This document shows positions 30,868 to 39,551 of a DNA stretch of 64,000 bases, one piece after another (the first letter of the stretch is position 1; every line of letters begins with the position of its first letter). The notes beneath the pieces are model-generated. The model searched no databases and was not told the DNA's origin. It saw only the letters and a list, made by a program, of their open reading frames with translations. The stretch is taken from positions 37,504 through 101,503 of the forward strand of contig SHXD01000001.1 in NCBI GenBank assembly GCA_009693505.1, written 5' to 3'. Source of the DNA: Limnohabitans sp. GTDB taxonomy: Bacteria > Pseudomonadota > Gammaproteobacteria > Burkholderiales > Burkholderiaceae_C. Made by a program: the position numbers and the translations under genes.

Positions 30868-31665
30868 ATGCGCTCCTTGGTTTTCATCACAGGTGCTTCC
30901 AGTGGCATAGGCCAAGCCCTCGCGCTTAGATACTATCAAGCAGGGTGGCGGCTTGCACTGGCTGCGCGCCGAGTGCCTGAAATGCAAGCATGGCTTGAAG
31001 CCCAAGGCATTCCCAGCGATTCGGCCCAATGCTATTGCGCTGACGTGAGCGACGCCAACAGCATCATTGCCGCTGCCTGCGAATGCCTTGCCGAACAAGG
31101 CGTTCCCGATGTGGTCATCGCTAACGCAGGCATCAGCATTGGCATGGACACACGCGAGCGTGAAGATTTAGCGGTTTTACAACATGTGATGAACACCAAT
31201 GTGATGGGCATGGCGGCAACTTTTCATCCCTTTTTGAAAGCGATGAAAAACCGCGCTGTACAAATGGGCTGTGCCCACCACGCCGGCACCTTGGTGGGTA
31301 TTGCCAGCGTTGCGGGTATTCGCGGTATGCCAGGACACGCGGCTTATTGTGCAAGCAAAGCGGCAGCCATCAGCTATTGTGAAAGTTTGCGAGGTGAGCT
31401 CAAGTCCGAAGGCTTCAAAGTCGTGACCTTGGCACCGGGTTACATCCAAACACCCTTGACTCAAAAAAATAAATTCCCGATGCCATTTTTAATGAGTGCA
31501 GATGACTTTGCAAAGGCTGCCTTTCATGCCATTGAACAAGGCGCCAGCTTCCGAGTGATCCCCACGCCCATGGCTTGGGTTGCCCGCTTGTTGCGGGTCT
31601 TGCCAAATGCCTTATTCGATCGCGCGTTTAAAAATGTCCCCCGAAAACACCGGGCGACTGACTGA
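30868..31665 (+). CDS. Short-chain dehydrogenase/reductase
   Basis: This 265-residue classical SDR has the nucleotide-binding TGASSGIGQA at its N-terminus, the NAGIS motif near residue 90, and a catalytic YCASK preceded by a Ser in GIASVAG. An Arg (AARR) after the second strand favours NADP(H). The C-terminus is basic (NVPRKHRATD). It lies 42 bp after lptC, where other bacteria have lptA and lptB, and ends at a strong palindromic terminator. The substrate is unknown. Confidence 0.88.
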   Translation: MRSLVFITGASSGIGQALALRYYQAGWRLALAARRVPEMQAWLEAQGIPSDSAQCYCADVSDANSIIAAACECLAEQGVPDVVIANAGISIGMDTREREDLAVLQHVMNTNVMGMAATFHPFLKAMKNRAVQMGCAHHAGTLVGIASVAGIRGMPGHAAYCASKAAAISYCESLRGELKSEGFKVVTLAPGYIQTPLTQKNKFPMPFLMSADDFAKAAFHAIEQGASFRVIPTPMAWVARLLRVLPNALFDRAFKNVPRKHRATD

Positions 31666-31702
31666 AATCTTCAGTGCAAAATAGGTAAGCGCAGTGACCA
31701 TG

Positions 31703-31729
31703 AAAAAAGCCCTGCATGCAGGGCTTTTT
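31703..31729. terminator. Bidirectional terminator between SDR and RNA-binding protein genes
   Basis: A 26-bp perfect palindrome (31704-31729) consisting of an A-tract, GCCCTGCATGCAGGGC and a T-tract. It ends transcription from both sides. Confidence 0.85.
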
Positions 31730-31772
31730 GTTGTCTCACACACGAAAGTGTGAGTGCAGATGTAGCCAGCGA

Positions 31773-32291
31773 TTAATAACCGCCGCCGCCTTCGCGACGA
31801 CCGCCACCACCATTGCCACCGCCGCCGCCACGTGGGCCTGAGCCGTACGGGCTACGGAAGCCGGACTCGCCGCCGCCTTCACGACGACCACCGCCACCGC
31901 CGCCGTAACCGCCGCCGCCGCCCCCACCGCCGCCGTAACCGCCGCCACCGCCGCCGCCGCCATAACCGCCGCCGCCGCCTTCACGACGACCACCGCCACC
32001 GCCGCCACCAAAGCCACCACCACCGGAACGGGGGGGACGCTCTTCCATGGGACGTGCTTCGTTAACAACAACACTGCGACCGCCCAAAGGCTGACCGTTC
32101 ATGCCGTTGATTGCAGATTGAGCTTCTTCATCAGAACCCATTTCCACAAAGCCGAAGCCTTTTGAGCGACCTGTGTCGCGTTCCATCATGACTTTAGCGC
32201 TGGTCACTGAACCGAACTGGCCGAAGGCCTGCTCTAAATCGCCGTCACGAACCGAGTACGGCAGATTGCCGACGTATAGTTTTTTGCCCAT
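31773..32291 (-). CDS. Glycine-rich RNA-binding protein (single RRM)
   Basis: This 172-residue protein has one RRM domain (residues 4-82) with RNP2 LYVGNL (5-10) and RNP1 KGFGFVEM (44-51), followed by a glycine-rich tail (89-172) with repeated RREGGGGGY and YGGGGG units. It resembles cyanobacterial and plant glycine-rich RNA-binding proteins, which often respond to cold and act as RNA chaperones. I chose the start MGKKLYVGNL at 32291. The tail makes a long GC-rich low-complexity DNA stretch (31780-32035). It stands alone with a long leader. Confidence 0.92.
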   Translation of the reverse strand: MGKKLYVGNLPYSVRDGDLEQAFGQFGSVTSAKVMMERDTGRSKGFGFVEMGSDEEAQSAINGMNGQPLGGRSVVVNEARPMEERPPRSGGGGFGGGGGGGRREGGGGGYGGGGGGGGYGGGGGGGGGYGGGGGGRREGGGESGFRSPYGSGPRGGGGGNGGGGRREGGGGY

Positions 32292-32517
32292 TGAAAGGGA
32301 CTCCTCTAAACACAAAAACAAAAGCGATGGAGCCCCAAAAACGCATCAACAAACCTAAAAACCTCGGAAGGAAGCGAAACTGACACCGGAACACCGCGAA
32401 CAAAGCACACGTACTAAGACGTGAGCTAACCTATTATGGGCCACAAAACAAAGTGTTTGGCAAGTAAATTCTCTGGAAGGCCTTTAAATACTTGGAATTA
32501 GACGTGTTTTTCATGAA
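32292..32517 (-). other. Leader/promoter region of the RNA-binding protein gene
   Basis: A gap of 226 bp up to the amt stop. Assuming the promoter at 32433-32463, the mRNA leader would be about 135 nt, long for this genome, and contains a short hairpin CACGT/ACGTG at 32408-32422. A long structured leader would fit a cold-responsive mRNA, but nothing here proves that. Confidence 0.35.
32433..32463 (-). promoter_or_regulatory. Possible sigma-70 promoter of the RNA-binding protein gene
   Basis: On the minus strand, TTGCCA (complement of 32458-32463) and CATAAT (complement of 32433-32438) each match 5 of 6 consensus bases; the 19-bp spacer is longer than ideal. Confidence 0.35.
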
Positions 32518-33720
32518 TTACCAGCTTGCTTCGCGGTCTGGGGTGGCGCTGATTTTATGAACCGTCAGGTCCGAGCCCTCATATTCTTCTTCTGGCGTCA
32601 TTTTGAGGCCCATGGTCATTTTCAGAATGCCGTAAATCAAAATACCCCCAATCAAGGCCCAAGCAACGCCCAGAGAGGTGCCAATGAGTTGGGCCTGAAA
32701 ACTCACGCCACCCAAGCCGCCAAACGATTGCAGGCCAAAAATGCCAGCTGCAATGCCGCCCCAAGCGCCGCAAACACCGTGCAAGGGCCAAACACCCAAA
32801 ACATCGTCAATCCGCCATTTGTTTTGTGTCAGCGTGAACATCACCACAAACAATGCGCCTGCCACAGCGCCCACAGCCAAAGCGCCGAAGGGATGCATCA
32901 GGTCAGAACCTGCGCACACAGCAACCAGCCCAGCCAAGGGCCCGTTGTGCACAAAGCCTGGATCGTTCCTGCCCAAAATCAGGGCAGCCAATGTGCCACC
33001 GACCATGGCCATCAATGAATTAACTGCCACCAAACCAGAAATTTTGTCGAGTGTTTGAGCACTCATCACGTTAAAACCAAACCAACCCACAATCAAAATC
33101 CAAGCGCCTAAGGCCAAAAAAGGAATGTTAGAAGGTGGATGCGCAGACACGGCGCCATCTTTTTTGTAGCGGTTGTAGCGTGCACCTAACAAGATCACAG
33201 CAGGCAGCGCGATCCAACCACCCATGGCATGAACCACCACGGAACCCGCAAAATCGTGAAACTCCTCGCCAGTGGTGGCCTTGATCCAAGCCTGCACACC
33301 AAAGTGTTGGTTCCATGCGATCCCCTCAAAAACGGGGTACACAAAACCCACAATGCATGCGGTGGCAATGAGTTGAGGCCAAAACTTGGCGCGCTCGGCA
33401 ATACCGCCACATACGATGGCAGGAATGGCTGCAGCAAAGGTCAACAGGAAGAAAAATTTGACCAAATCGTAGCCATTTTTGGCAGCCAATTGTTCCGCGC
33501 CAACAAAGAAGTGGGTGCCATATGCAACGCTGTAACCCACGACAAAATAAACCACTGTTGAGACAGAAAAGTCGGCCAAGATTTTGACCAAGGCATTGAC
33601 TTGGTTTTTCTTGCGAACTGTGCCCAGTTCCAAAAAGGCAAATCCTGCGTGCATAGCAAGCACCATGATGCCGCCCAACAAAATAAAGAGCGTATCCGCG
33701 CCCTGTTTTAGTGCTTCCAT
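32518..33720 (-). CDS. amt: Ammonium transporter
   Basis: This 400-residue Amt/Rh-family channel admits ammonium across the inner membrane as a trimer. It has about eleven hydrophobic helices. The pore histidine pair is present: His in DFAGSVVVHAMGG and His in WPLHGVCGAWGG. The N-terminus lacks an obvious signal peptide. No glnK gene lies next to it, although glnK-amtB pairs are the rule in proteobacteria, so PII control would have to come from an unlinked gene. A striking inverted repeat lies 28-67 bp upstream of the start. Confidence 0.95.
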   Translation of the reverse strand: MEALKQGADTLFILLGGIMVLAMHAGFAFLELGTVRKKNQVNALVKILADFSVSTVVYFVVGYSVAYGTHFFVGAEQLAAKNGYDLVKFFFLLTFAAAIPAIVCGGIAERAKFWPQLIATACIVGFVYPVFEGIAWNQHFGVQAWIKATTGEEFHDFAGSVVVHAMGGWIALPAVILLGARYNRYKKDGAVSAHPPSNIPFLALGAWILIVGWFGFNVMSAQTLDKISGLVAVNSLMAMVGGTLAALILGRNDPGFVHNGPLAGLVAVCAGSDLMHPFGALAVGAVAGALFVVMFTLTQNKWRIDDVLGVWPLHGVCGAWGGIAAGIFGLQSFGGLGGVSFQAQLIGTSLGVAWALIGGILIYGILKMTMGLKMTPEEEYEGSDLTVHKISATPDREASW

Positions 33721-33747
33721 ATCGATCTCTACTTATTTTTGAATTAA

Positions 33748-33787
33748 TTTGGTGCGCAAATATTTTGTTTGTGCACTGCGCACCAAA
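33748..33787. promoter_or_regulatory. 11-bp perfect inverted repeat upstream of amt (candidate operator)
   Basis: TTTGGTGCGCA (33748-33758) and TGCGCACCAAA (33777-33787) are perfect inverted copies separated by 18 bp, and the spacer holds a further palindrome GTGCAC (33771-33776). The GGTGC/GCACC cores recall NtrC sites, but spacing differs and I find no sigma-54 promoter. It lies between divergent amt and the Gdt1-like gene. Confidence 0.55.
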
Positions 33788-33840
33788 ATCAAGCAAAAAA
33801 CGCGCCAAATGTGGTCTTGCGCGGTCGATATGATCGGCTC

Positions 33841-34476
33841 ATGGAAGCTTTTCTCGTTTCTACTGGCATCGTTGCTCTGGCTGAAATAGGCGACAAAACA
33901 CAACTTTTATCCTTGGTGTTAGCGGCTCGATTTCGCAAGCCTTGGCCCATTGTCTGGGGCATTTTGGTCGCCACCTTGGCCAACCACGGTTTGGCGAGTG
34001 CGTTGGGCAGTTGGGTCACCACACAGCTTGGGCCTGAAGCTTTGCGCTGGGTTTTGGGCGGCTCCTTTTTGGCCATGGCAGTTTGGATTTTGGTACCTGA
34101 CAAACTGGACGGGGGTGATCAAGACGCACCGCCGCGTTTCGGTATTTTTGCCACAACGGTTGTTGCCTTTTTCATTGCCGAGATGGGTGACAAAACACAA
34201 GTGGCCACCGTCATGTTGGCCGCCCAATTTAACAGCTGGTTTTGGGTGGTGGCTGGCACCACCTTGGGCATGATGCTGGCCAATGCGCCTGTGGTTTGGT
34301 TGGGTGACGCCCTCACTCGCAGAGTTTCACTCAAGTGGGTACACAGAATATCTGCCGTGGTTTTTGCCGTGCTTGGCGGCTTGGCCTTGTGGGGTGGCCC
34401 TGCAAGCATTGAGAAAAACGATGCGCCTGTTGAAGCACCCCAAAAAGCCATCGCCAACGCGCCGGCCAAGCTTTAA
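33841..34476 (+). CDS. UPF0016/GDT1 (TMEM165) family cation transporter
   Basis: This 211-residue membrane protein has the duplicated family motif: AEIGDKTQLL in the first repeat and AEMGDKTQVA in the second, in six to seven helices. Bacterial members export manganese, while eukaryotic members move Mn2+ or Ca2+ for protons. I started at 33841 (MEAFLVSTGIVALAE), since the open frame to 33769 reaches into the amt operator region. There is no room for the manganese riboswitch that precedes some relatives. Confidence 0.9.
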   Translation: MEAFLVSTGIVALAEIGDKTQLLSLVLAARFRKPWPIVWGILVATLANHGLASALGSWVTTQLGPEALRWVLGGSFLAMAVWILVPDKLDGGDQDAPPRFGIFATTVVAFFIAEMGDKTQVATVMLAAQFNSWFWVVAGTTLGMMLANAPVVWLGDALTRRVSLKWVHRISAVVFAVLGGLALWGGPASIEKNDAPVEAPQKAIANAPAKL

Positions 34477-34521
34477 TGCACCGATAATTCGCTGAACCGC
34501 TTTTTTGGGTTGAACCCCTTC

Positions 34522-35679
34522 ATGCCATTGATCGCTACGTCTCAGTCGATGTTTTTTGAAACGCCACTTGCTTTGCAAAGTGGCGCCACTATCCGCGCCT
34601 ATCACTTGGCCTTCGAGACTTACGGCACGCTTAACGCCGACAAATCCAATGCGGTTCTCATTTGCCATGCGCTGAATGCGTCGCACCATGTCGCGGGCGT
34701 CTACGAAGGCCAAGACAAAAGTGAAGGCTGGTGGGACAACATGATTGGCCCTGGAAAATCTGTCGATACAAACCGTTTCTTTGTCGTTGGCGTGAACAAT
34801 CTGGGCTCCTGCTTTGGCTCCACCGGCCCCATGCACGCACACCCAGATACAGGTGACATTTATGGCGCCGATTTTCCGGTTGTCACGGTTGAAGATTGGG
34901 TCGACGCGCAAGCCAGACTGCTCGATGCTTTGGGCATCCAAACTTTGGCCGCAGTCATGGGCGGCAGCTTGGGCGGCATGCAAGCTTTGTCTTGGGCCCT
35001 GCGCTACCCCGAACGCGTGGCCCATGCGGTGGTGGTCGCAAGCGCTCCCAACCTCACCGCCGAGAACATCGCTTTCAACGAGGTGGCAAGGCGCGCCATC
35101 GTCACCGACCCTGACTTTCATGGCGGCCATTTTTACAAGCACAAGGTGGTGCCCGCGCGAGGTCTGCGCATCGCGCGAATGATTGGCCACATCACCTACT
35201 TAAGCGATGATGTGATGAATGAAAAGTTTGGCCGTGAACTGCGCGATGCCGTCACGCACAATGCCACAGGCTATCGCTATTCCACACAAGACGTCGAGTT
35301 TCAAATTGAAAGCTACTTGCGCCATCAAGGCGATAAGTTCAGTGAGTACTTTGATGCCAACACCTACCTTCTAATTACTCGGGCCCTGGATTATTTTGAT
35401 CCAGCTCGCACACTGGGTGGTAATCTCACCAGCGCTTTGGCCAAAGCCACTTGTAAATTTTTACTGGTCAGCTTCACCACCGACTGGCGCTTCTCACCAA
35501 AACGAAGCCGCGAAATGGTTCGCGCTTTGCTCGACAACAAACGCGATGTGAGCTACGCTGAAATTGATGCGCCACATGGCCATGACGCCTTCTTGTTAAA
35601 CGACGAGCGCTACCTGAATGTGGTGCGTTCTTACTTTGACAACATGGCACAGGCCCACCCAGCAAGAGGTGCCAATTGA
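34522..35679 (+). CDS. metX: Homoserine O-acyltransferase MetX
   Basis: MetX acylates homoserine, using acetyl- or succinyl-CoA, in methionine synthesis. The 385-residue alpha/beta-hydrolase has the nucleophile elbow GGSLGGMQ, the catalytic His in HGHDAF near the C-terminus, and NASHHVAG and [12 protein letters not shown] segments. I chose the ATG at 34522; a TTG four codons upstream is possible. The gene overlaps metW. The metX-metW pair is typical of proteobacterial enzymes that use succinyl-CoA, but acyl preference cannot be fixed by eye. Confidence 0.95.
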   Translation: MPLIATSQSMFFETPLALQSGATIRAYHLAFETYGTLNADKSNAVLICHALNASHHVAGVYEGQDKSEGWWDNMIGPGKSVDTNRFFVVGVNNLGSCFGSTGPMHAHPDTGDIYGADFPVVTVEDWVDAQARLLDALGIQTLAAVMGGSLGGMQALSWALRYPERVAHAVVVASAPNLTAENIAFNEVARRAIVTDPDFHGGHFYKHKVVPARGLRIARMIGHITYLSDDVMNEKFGRELRDAVTHNATGYRYSTQDVEFQIESYLRHQGDKFSEYFDANTYLLITRALDYFDPARTLGGNLTSALAKATCKFLLVSFTTDWRFSPKRSREMVRALLDNKRDVSYAEIDAPHGHDAFLLNDERYLNVVRSYFDNMAQAHPARGAN

Positions 35680-36257
35680 GCGAGCACGTCAACCTGCAAG
35701 CCATTGCGCGCTTGGTGCCTGAAGGTTCGCGCGTCTTGGACTTAGGCTGTGGTGATGGCGCCTTGCTTGATTACTTGCAAAAGCATCGCGCTTGTTCAGG
35801 CTACGGCGTTGAAATTGACGACCGGAATATTCAAGCTTGTGTCAAGCGCGGCGTCAACGTGATTCAATTGAATTTGGACGAAGGTCTCAACATGTTTGCA
35901 GACCAATCCTTTGATGTGGTTTTGCAAATTGACACGCTTCAGCATTTGCGCAATGCCGAAGTGATGTTGCGCGAAACGGTTCGTGTGGGGCGCACAGGCA
36001 TTTTGGCGTTTCCAAATTTTGCACACTGGCCCAATCGTTTGAGCGTTTTGACGGGCCGCATGCCTGTGACCAAACGATTGCCTTTCCAGTGGTACGACAC
36101 GCCCAACATTCGCGTTGGCACTTTCGCCGATTTCGAACAGTTGGCATTGCAAAATCAATTGAAAATCATTGACAATTTTGGATTGCAAGAAGGCCAAGAA
36201 GTCAGAACATGGCCCAATCTGATGGCTGGCACCGCTGTCTTCAAGTTGCAGCGCTAA
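35676..36257 (+). CDS. metW: Methionine biosynthesis protein MetW
   Basis: MetW is a small SAM-dependent methyltransferase-fold protein that is required for or enhances MetX activity. The 193-residue protein has the SAM-binding [14 protein letters not shown] (residues 21-34), and [14 protein letters not shown]. It begins with TTG at 35676, overlapping the metX stop; AGAGGT lies six bases upstream, so a strong site supports the rare start. Co-translation with metX fits a MetX-MetW complex. Confidence 0.95.
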   Translation: MSEHVNLQAIARLVPEGSRVLDLGCGDGALLDYLQKHRACSGYGVEIDDRNIQACVKRGVNVIQLNLDEGLNMFADQSFDVVLQIDTLQHLRNAEVMLRETVRVGRTGILAFPNFAHWPNRLSVLTGRMPVTKRLPFQWYDTPNIRVGTFADFEQLALQNQLKIIDNFGLQEGQEVRTWPNLMAGTAVFKLQR

Positions 36258-36290
36258 CTCGTCAACCGCACTCACCGCAGAAAGAATTCC

Positions 36291-37295
36291 ATGTCAAATC
36301 CAAGCACCATGCATTTTGTTGACCACGGCACCGGCGGAGGGCCTGAAGTCTTAACGCCTAGCACCTGCGCAACACCCACACCCAAAGCAGGTGAGGTCTT
36401 GGTCAAGGTAGCCTATGCAGGTGTCAATCGCCCTGACTGCTTGCAACGCAGCGGCCGTTATCCGCCACCACCCGGCGCGTCCAGCATTGTGGGCTTAGAA
36501 GTTTCGGGTGAAGTAGTGGCACTGGGAGAAGGCGTTAGCAAGTGGCGTTTGGGCGACAAGATTTGTGCACTCACCAACGGCGGTGCGTATGCAGAATTTG
36601 TCACTGTGCCCGAAGGACAGGCGCTGCCTATTCCCAAAGGTTTCTCCATGCTGCAGGCTGCAGCGCTGCCTGAAAACTTTTTCACCGTTTGGACCAATGT
36701 TTTTCAGCGCGGCAAGCTGAAGTCGGGTGAAAGCATTTTGGTTCATGGCGGGTCTTCTGGCATTGGCTTAACCGCCATTCAACTGGCCCATGCGTTTGGC
36801 GCCAAAGTTTTTTGCACCGTTGGCAATTCCGACAAAGTGGCCGCCTGCTTGAAAGTGGGCGCGCATGCGGCCATCGATTACAAGACCCAAGACTTTGTAG
36901 AAGAAGTGCTCAAACTCACCGATCAAGCAGGTGTGAATGCCATTTTGGACATGGTGGGCGGCAGCTACATGCAGCGCAATTTGCGCGCCTTGGCCATTGA
37001 AGGCCGCCTGCTTCAAATTGCTTTTTTACAGCCCTCCAAAGTCGAAGTCGACTGGGTCTCGCTCATGGCCAAGCGCCTCACATTCACAGGCTCCACTTTG
37101 CGTCCTCGCAGTGCACAAGACAAAGCGCAAATTGCCAATGAGTTGCATGCGCAAGTTTGGCCCTTGCTCGAGGCTGGCGACGTCGCGCCCGTCATTCACC
37201 AAGTCTTCGATTTGAAAGATGCTGCGCAGGCTCATGCCTTGATGGAGTCATCGCAGCACATTGGCAAAATCATGCTCACGGTTGCAGGAGAATAA
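36291..37295 (+). CDS. NAD(P)H quinone oxidoreductase, PIG3-type zinc-independent MDR
   Basis: This 334-residue medium-chain reductase lacks the zinc-binding Cys cluster of alcohol dehydrogenases and carries the quinone reductase features GVNRPDCLQRSGRYPPPPGAS and nucleotide-binding VHGGSSGIGLTAIQLA. It most resembles the PIG3/QOR branch that reduces quinones by NADPH. It ends 4 bp before ltnD and may be the first gene of the threonate operon, or simply follow metW (33 bp gap). Its biochemical link to sugar-acid catabolism is unclear. Confidence 0.88.
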   Translation: MSNPSTMHFVDHGTGGGPEVLTPSTCATPTPKAGEVLVKVAYAGVNRPDCLQRSGRYPPPPGASSIVGLEVSGEVVALGEGVSKWRLGDKICALTNGGAYAEFVTVPEGQALPIPKGFSMLQAAALPENFFTVWTNVFQRGKLKSGESILVHGGSSGIGLTAIQLAHAFGAKVFCTVGNSDKVAACLKVGAHAAIDYKTQDFVEEVLKLTDQAGVNAILDMVGGSYMQRNLRALAIEGRLLQIAFLQPSKVEVDWVSLMAKRLTFTGSTLRPRSAQDKAQIANELHAQVWPLLEAGDVAPVIHQVFDLKDAAQAHALMESSQHIGKIMLTVAGE

Positions 37296-37299
37296 TCTC

Positions 37300-38208
37300 A
37301 TGAGCGCCCATTTGTCCGTCGGTGTCATTGGCTTAGGCGCCATGGGCATGGGCATGGCGCAATCATTGCGCCGTGCCGGCCATGTTGTGAATGTGTTCGA
37401 TGTACGCGCCGAAGTGGCGCAAAAATTTGCTGCAGGGGGCGGGGTCGCATGCGCTTCCTTAGAAGCCATCGCTGCAGCGTCAGATATTTTGGTGTCCGTT
37501 GTGGTTAATGCGGCTCAAACCGAATCGGTGTTGTTCGGCGATGGCACGCCAAAATCTGGTAGCGCCAGCCACCTCAAACCTGGCAGCGTCTTTGTCATGT
37601 GCTCTACCGTCGAGCCTGCGTTCTCAGTAGGTCTTGAGAAAAAATTGAACGACCGCGGCCTTCTCTACATCGATGCACCTATTTCTGGTGGTGCCGCCAA
37701 GGCAGCCTCAGGTCAAATGACCATGATGACAGCTGGCACGTCTGCAGCCTACGCCAAGGCAGAGGCTTTTCTCAATGCCATGGCCACCAAGGTTTACAAA
37801 TTAGGCGACAGTGCGGGCGCTGGCAGCAAAGTCAAAATCATCAACCAGTTGCTGGCAGGTGTTCACATTGCTGCGGCTGCAGAAGCCATGGCTTTGGGCT
37901 TGCGCGAAGGCGTTGACCCCGCGGCGCTTTACGAAGTCATTACACACAGCGCTGGCAACAGCTGGATGTTTGAAAACCGAATGGCGCATGTATTGGCTGC
38001 CGATTACACACCCTTGTCTGCTGTTGATATTTTTGTCAAAGACTTGGGGCTCGTCTTGGACATGGCACGCGCCAGCAAATTTCCTCTGCCACTTTCCAGC
38101 ACGGCGCATCAAATGTTCATGCAAGCCAGCACGGCTGGTTTTGCCAAAGAAGATGACAGCGCTGTGATCAAAATTTTTCCCGGCATTGAATTGCCTAAAG
38201 CCAAATAA
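37300..38208 (+). CDS. ltnD: L-threonate dehydrogenase (LtnD-like beta-hydroxyacid dehydrogenase)
   Basis: LtnD oxidises L-threonate to 2-oxo-tetronate with NAD+. The 302-residue protein has the Rossmann motif GVIGLGAMGMGMA, the substrate-binding DAPISGGAAKAASG and the catalytic Lys in AGSKVKIINQLLAG, typical of the 3-hydroxyisobutyrate dehydrogenase family. Family sequence alone would not separate LtnD from tartronate semialdehyde reductase; the following otnK-otnC-otnI genes decide it. Start at 37300 has AGGAGA eight bases upstream. Confidence 0.87.
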   Translation: MSAHLSVGVIGLGAMGMGMAQSLRRAGHVVNVFDVRAEVAQKFAAGGGVACASLEAIAAASDILVSVVVNAAQTESVLFGDGTPKSGSASHLKPGSVFVMCSTVEPAFSVGLEKKLNDRGLLYIDAPISGGAAKAASGQMTMMTAGTSAAYAKAEAFLNAMATKVYKLGDSAGAGSKVKIINQLLAGVHIAAAAEAMALGLREGVDPAALYEVITHSAGNSWMFENRMAHVLAADYTPLSAVDIFVKDLGLVLDMARASKFPLPLSSTAHQMFMQASTAGFAKEDDSAVIKIFPGIELPKAK

Positions 38209-38270
38209 ACGGCTCGCAAACTTCCACAATTTGCAGCTCGAACTGAGCAAACGATCAAAGGCGAGACACC

Positions 38271-39551
38271 ATGAAATTGGGTTGCATTGCGGATGACTTC
38301 ACAGGGGCAACTGACTTGGCCAACAATTTGGTTCGCTCCGGGATGCGGGTGATGCAAACTTTTGGTGTGCCGCAAGCTGCGCTTTCTTCAGATGTCGACG
38401 CGGTGGTGGTGGCTTTGAAATCTCGCACCATACCCGCCAAGGAAGCCATTGCACAATCTCTTGAAGCCCTTCAATGGCTTCAAGCGCAAGGCGCAGAACA
38501 AATCTATTTCAAATACTGCTCAACCTTTGACAGCACACCCGCTGGCAACATTGGCCCTGTCACAGAAGCTCTCATGGATGCGCTTGACTGCACATTCACC
38601 ATTGCCACACCGGCATTCCCAGACAACGGCAGAACGGTGTTCAAAGGCTATTTGTTTGCCGGGGCCGTGCTCTTGAACGAAAGCGGCATGCAAAATCATC
38701 CACTCACCCCCATGACAGACGCCAACTTGGTGCGTGTGCTGCAAGCTCAAACCCAACGCAAAGTGGGCTTGATCGATCACACCATCATGGCCAAAGGCAG
38801 TGCCGCGATCAGCGAGAAAATCAAACAACTCCAAGCCGAGGGGGTGGGTGTGGCCATTGTCGATGCCACCAGCAATGAAGATTTAAAAACGCTTGGGCCC
38901 GCCTTGAAAAAAATGCCCTTGGTCACCGCCGGCTCTGGCGTGGCCATTGGCTTGCCGGCCAATTGGGATTTGCAAGCATCGGCCAGTGCAGCCGCGCTGC
39001 CCAAAGCCACCGGCCACCAGGCCATTGTGTCTGGCAGTTGCTCTATTGCGACGCAAGGGCAAGTGGCGCACTACCAAAGTTTGGGCTTGCCCAGCTGGCA
39101 GTTCAAGCCCTTAAGCTGGCCTACCCACGATGTGCCTGCACACATCAAATCCCAAGTGGCGCAAGCTCTGGCTTGGGCTCAGCCCTTGCTTGGCAAAGGG
39201 CCTGTTCTCATTTATGCCACCACCGATGCCGACACACTGCAACAAGTGCAGGACAAGTTTGGGCGCGAGCAAGCGGGTGAATGGATGGAGTCTGCCTTGG
39301 CGCAAGTCAGCGTGGGCTTGTTGCAATTGGGTGTGAAACAATGGATCATTGCGGGCGGTGAAACATCGGGTGCTTGCGTTCAAGCTTTGACTATTTCGCA
39401 AATGCAAATTGGCCCGCAAATTGATCCGGGTGTGCCTTGGTGCTATGCGCCGGAGCATGCAGCAGGGCACCTTACTTTAAAGTCTGGCAATTTTGGGACG
39501 CCTGATTTCTTTACCAAGGCCTTGAAGCTTTTGTCGGAGACATGCGCATGA
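38271..39551 (+). CDS. otnK: 3-oxo-tetronate 4-kinase (four-carbon acid sugar kinase, DUF1537)
   Basis: OtnK phosphorylates 3-oxo-tetronate at C4. The 426-residue protein belongs to the DUF1537 family with an N-terminal domain marked by GCIADDFTGATDLANNLV and KYCSTFDSTPAGNIGPV, and a C-terminal ATP-binding domain with SGSCSIATQGQV and AGGETSGACVQAL. It overlaps the start of otnC by 4 bp (ATGA), the usual otn operon coupling. Confidence 0.93.
   Translation: MKLGCIADDFTGATDLANNLVRSGMRVMQTFGVPQAALSSDVDAVVVALKSRTIPAKEAIAQSLEALQWLQAQGAEQIYFKYCSTFDSTPAGNIGPVTEALMDALDCTFTIATPAFPDNGRTVFKGYLFAGAVLLNESGMQNHPLTPMTDANLVRVLQAQTQRKVGLIDHTIMAKGSAAISEKIKQLQAEGVGVAIVDATSNEDLKTLGPALKKMPLVTAGSGVAIGLPANWDLQASASAAALPKATGHQAIVSGSCSIATQGQVAHYQSLGLPSWQFKPLSWPTHDVPAHIKSQVAQALAWAQPLLGKGPVLIYATTDADTLQQVQDKFGREQAGEWMESALAQVSVGLLQLGVKQWIIAGGETSGACVQALTISQMQIGPQIDPGVPWCYAPEHAAGHLTLKSGNFGTPDFFTKALKLLSETCA

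Noticed and set aside
31780..32035. GC-rich repeat as a CRISPR-like or satellite array
   Set aside because: It is the coding sequence of the glycine-rich protein tail; the repeats follow codon units and have no separate spacers.
33721..33840. Sigma-54 promoter for amt or a manganese riboswitch ahead of the Gdt1-like gene
   Set aside because: No GG-N10-GC pair with correct -24/-12 spacing was found, and the gap is too short and lacks the conserved loops of the yybP-ykoY element.
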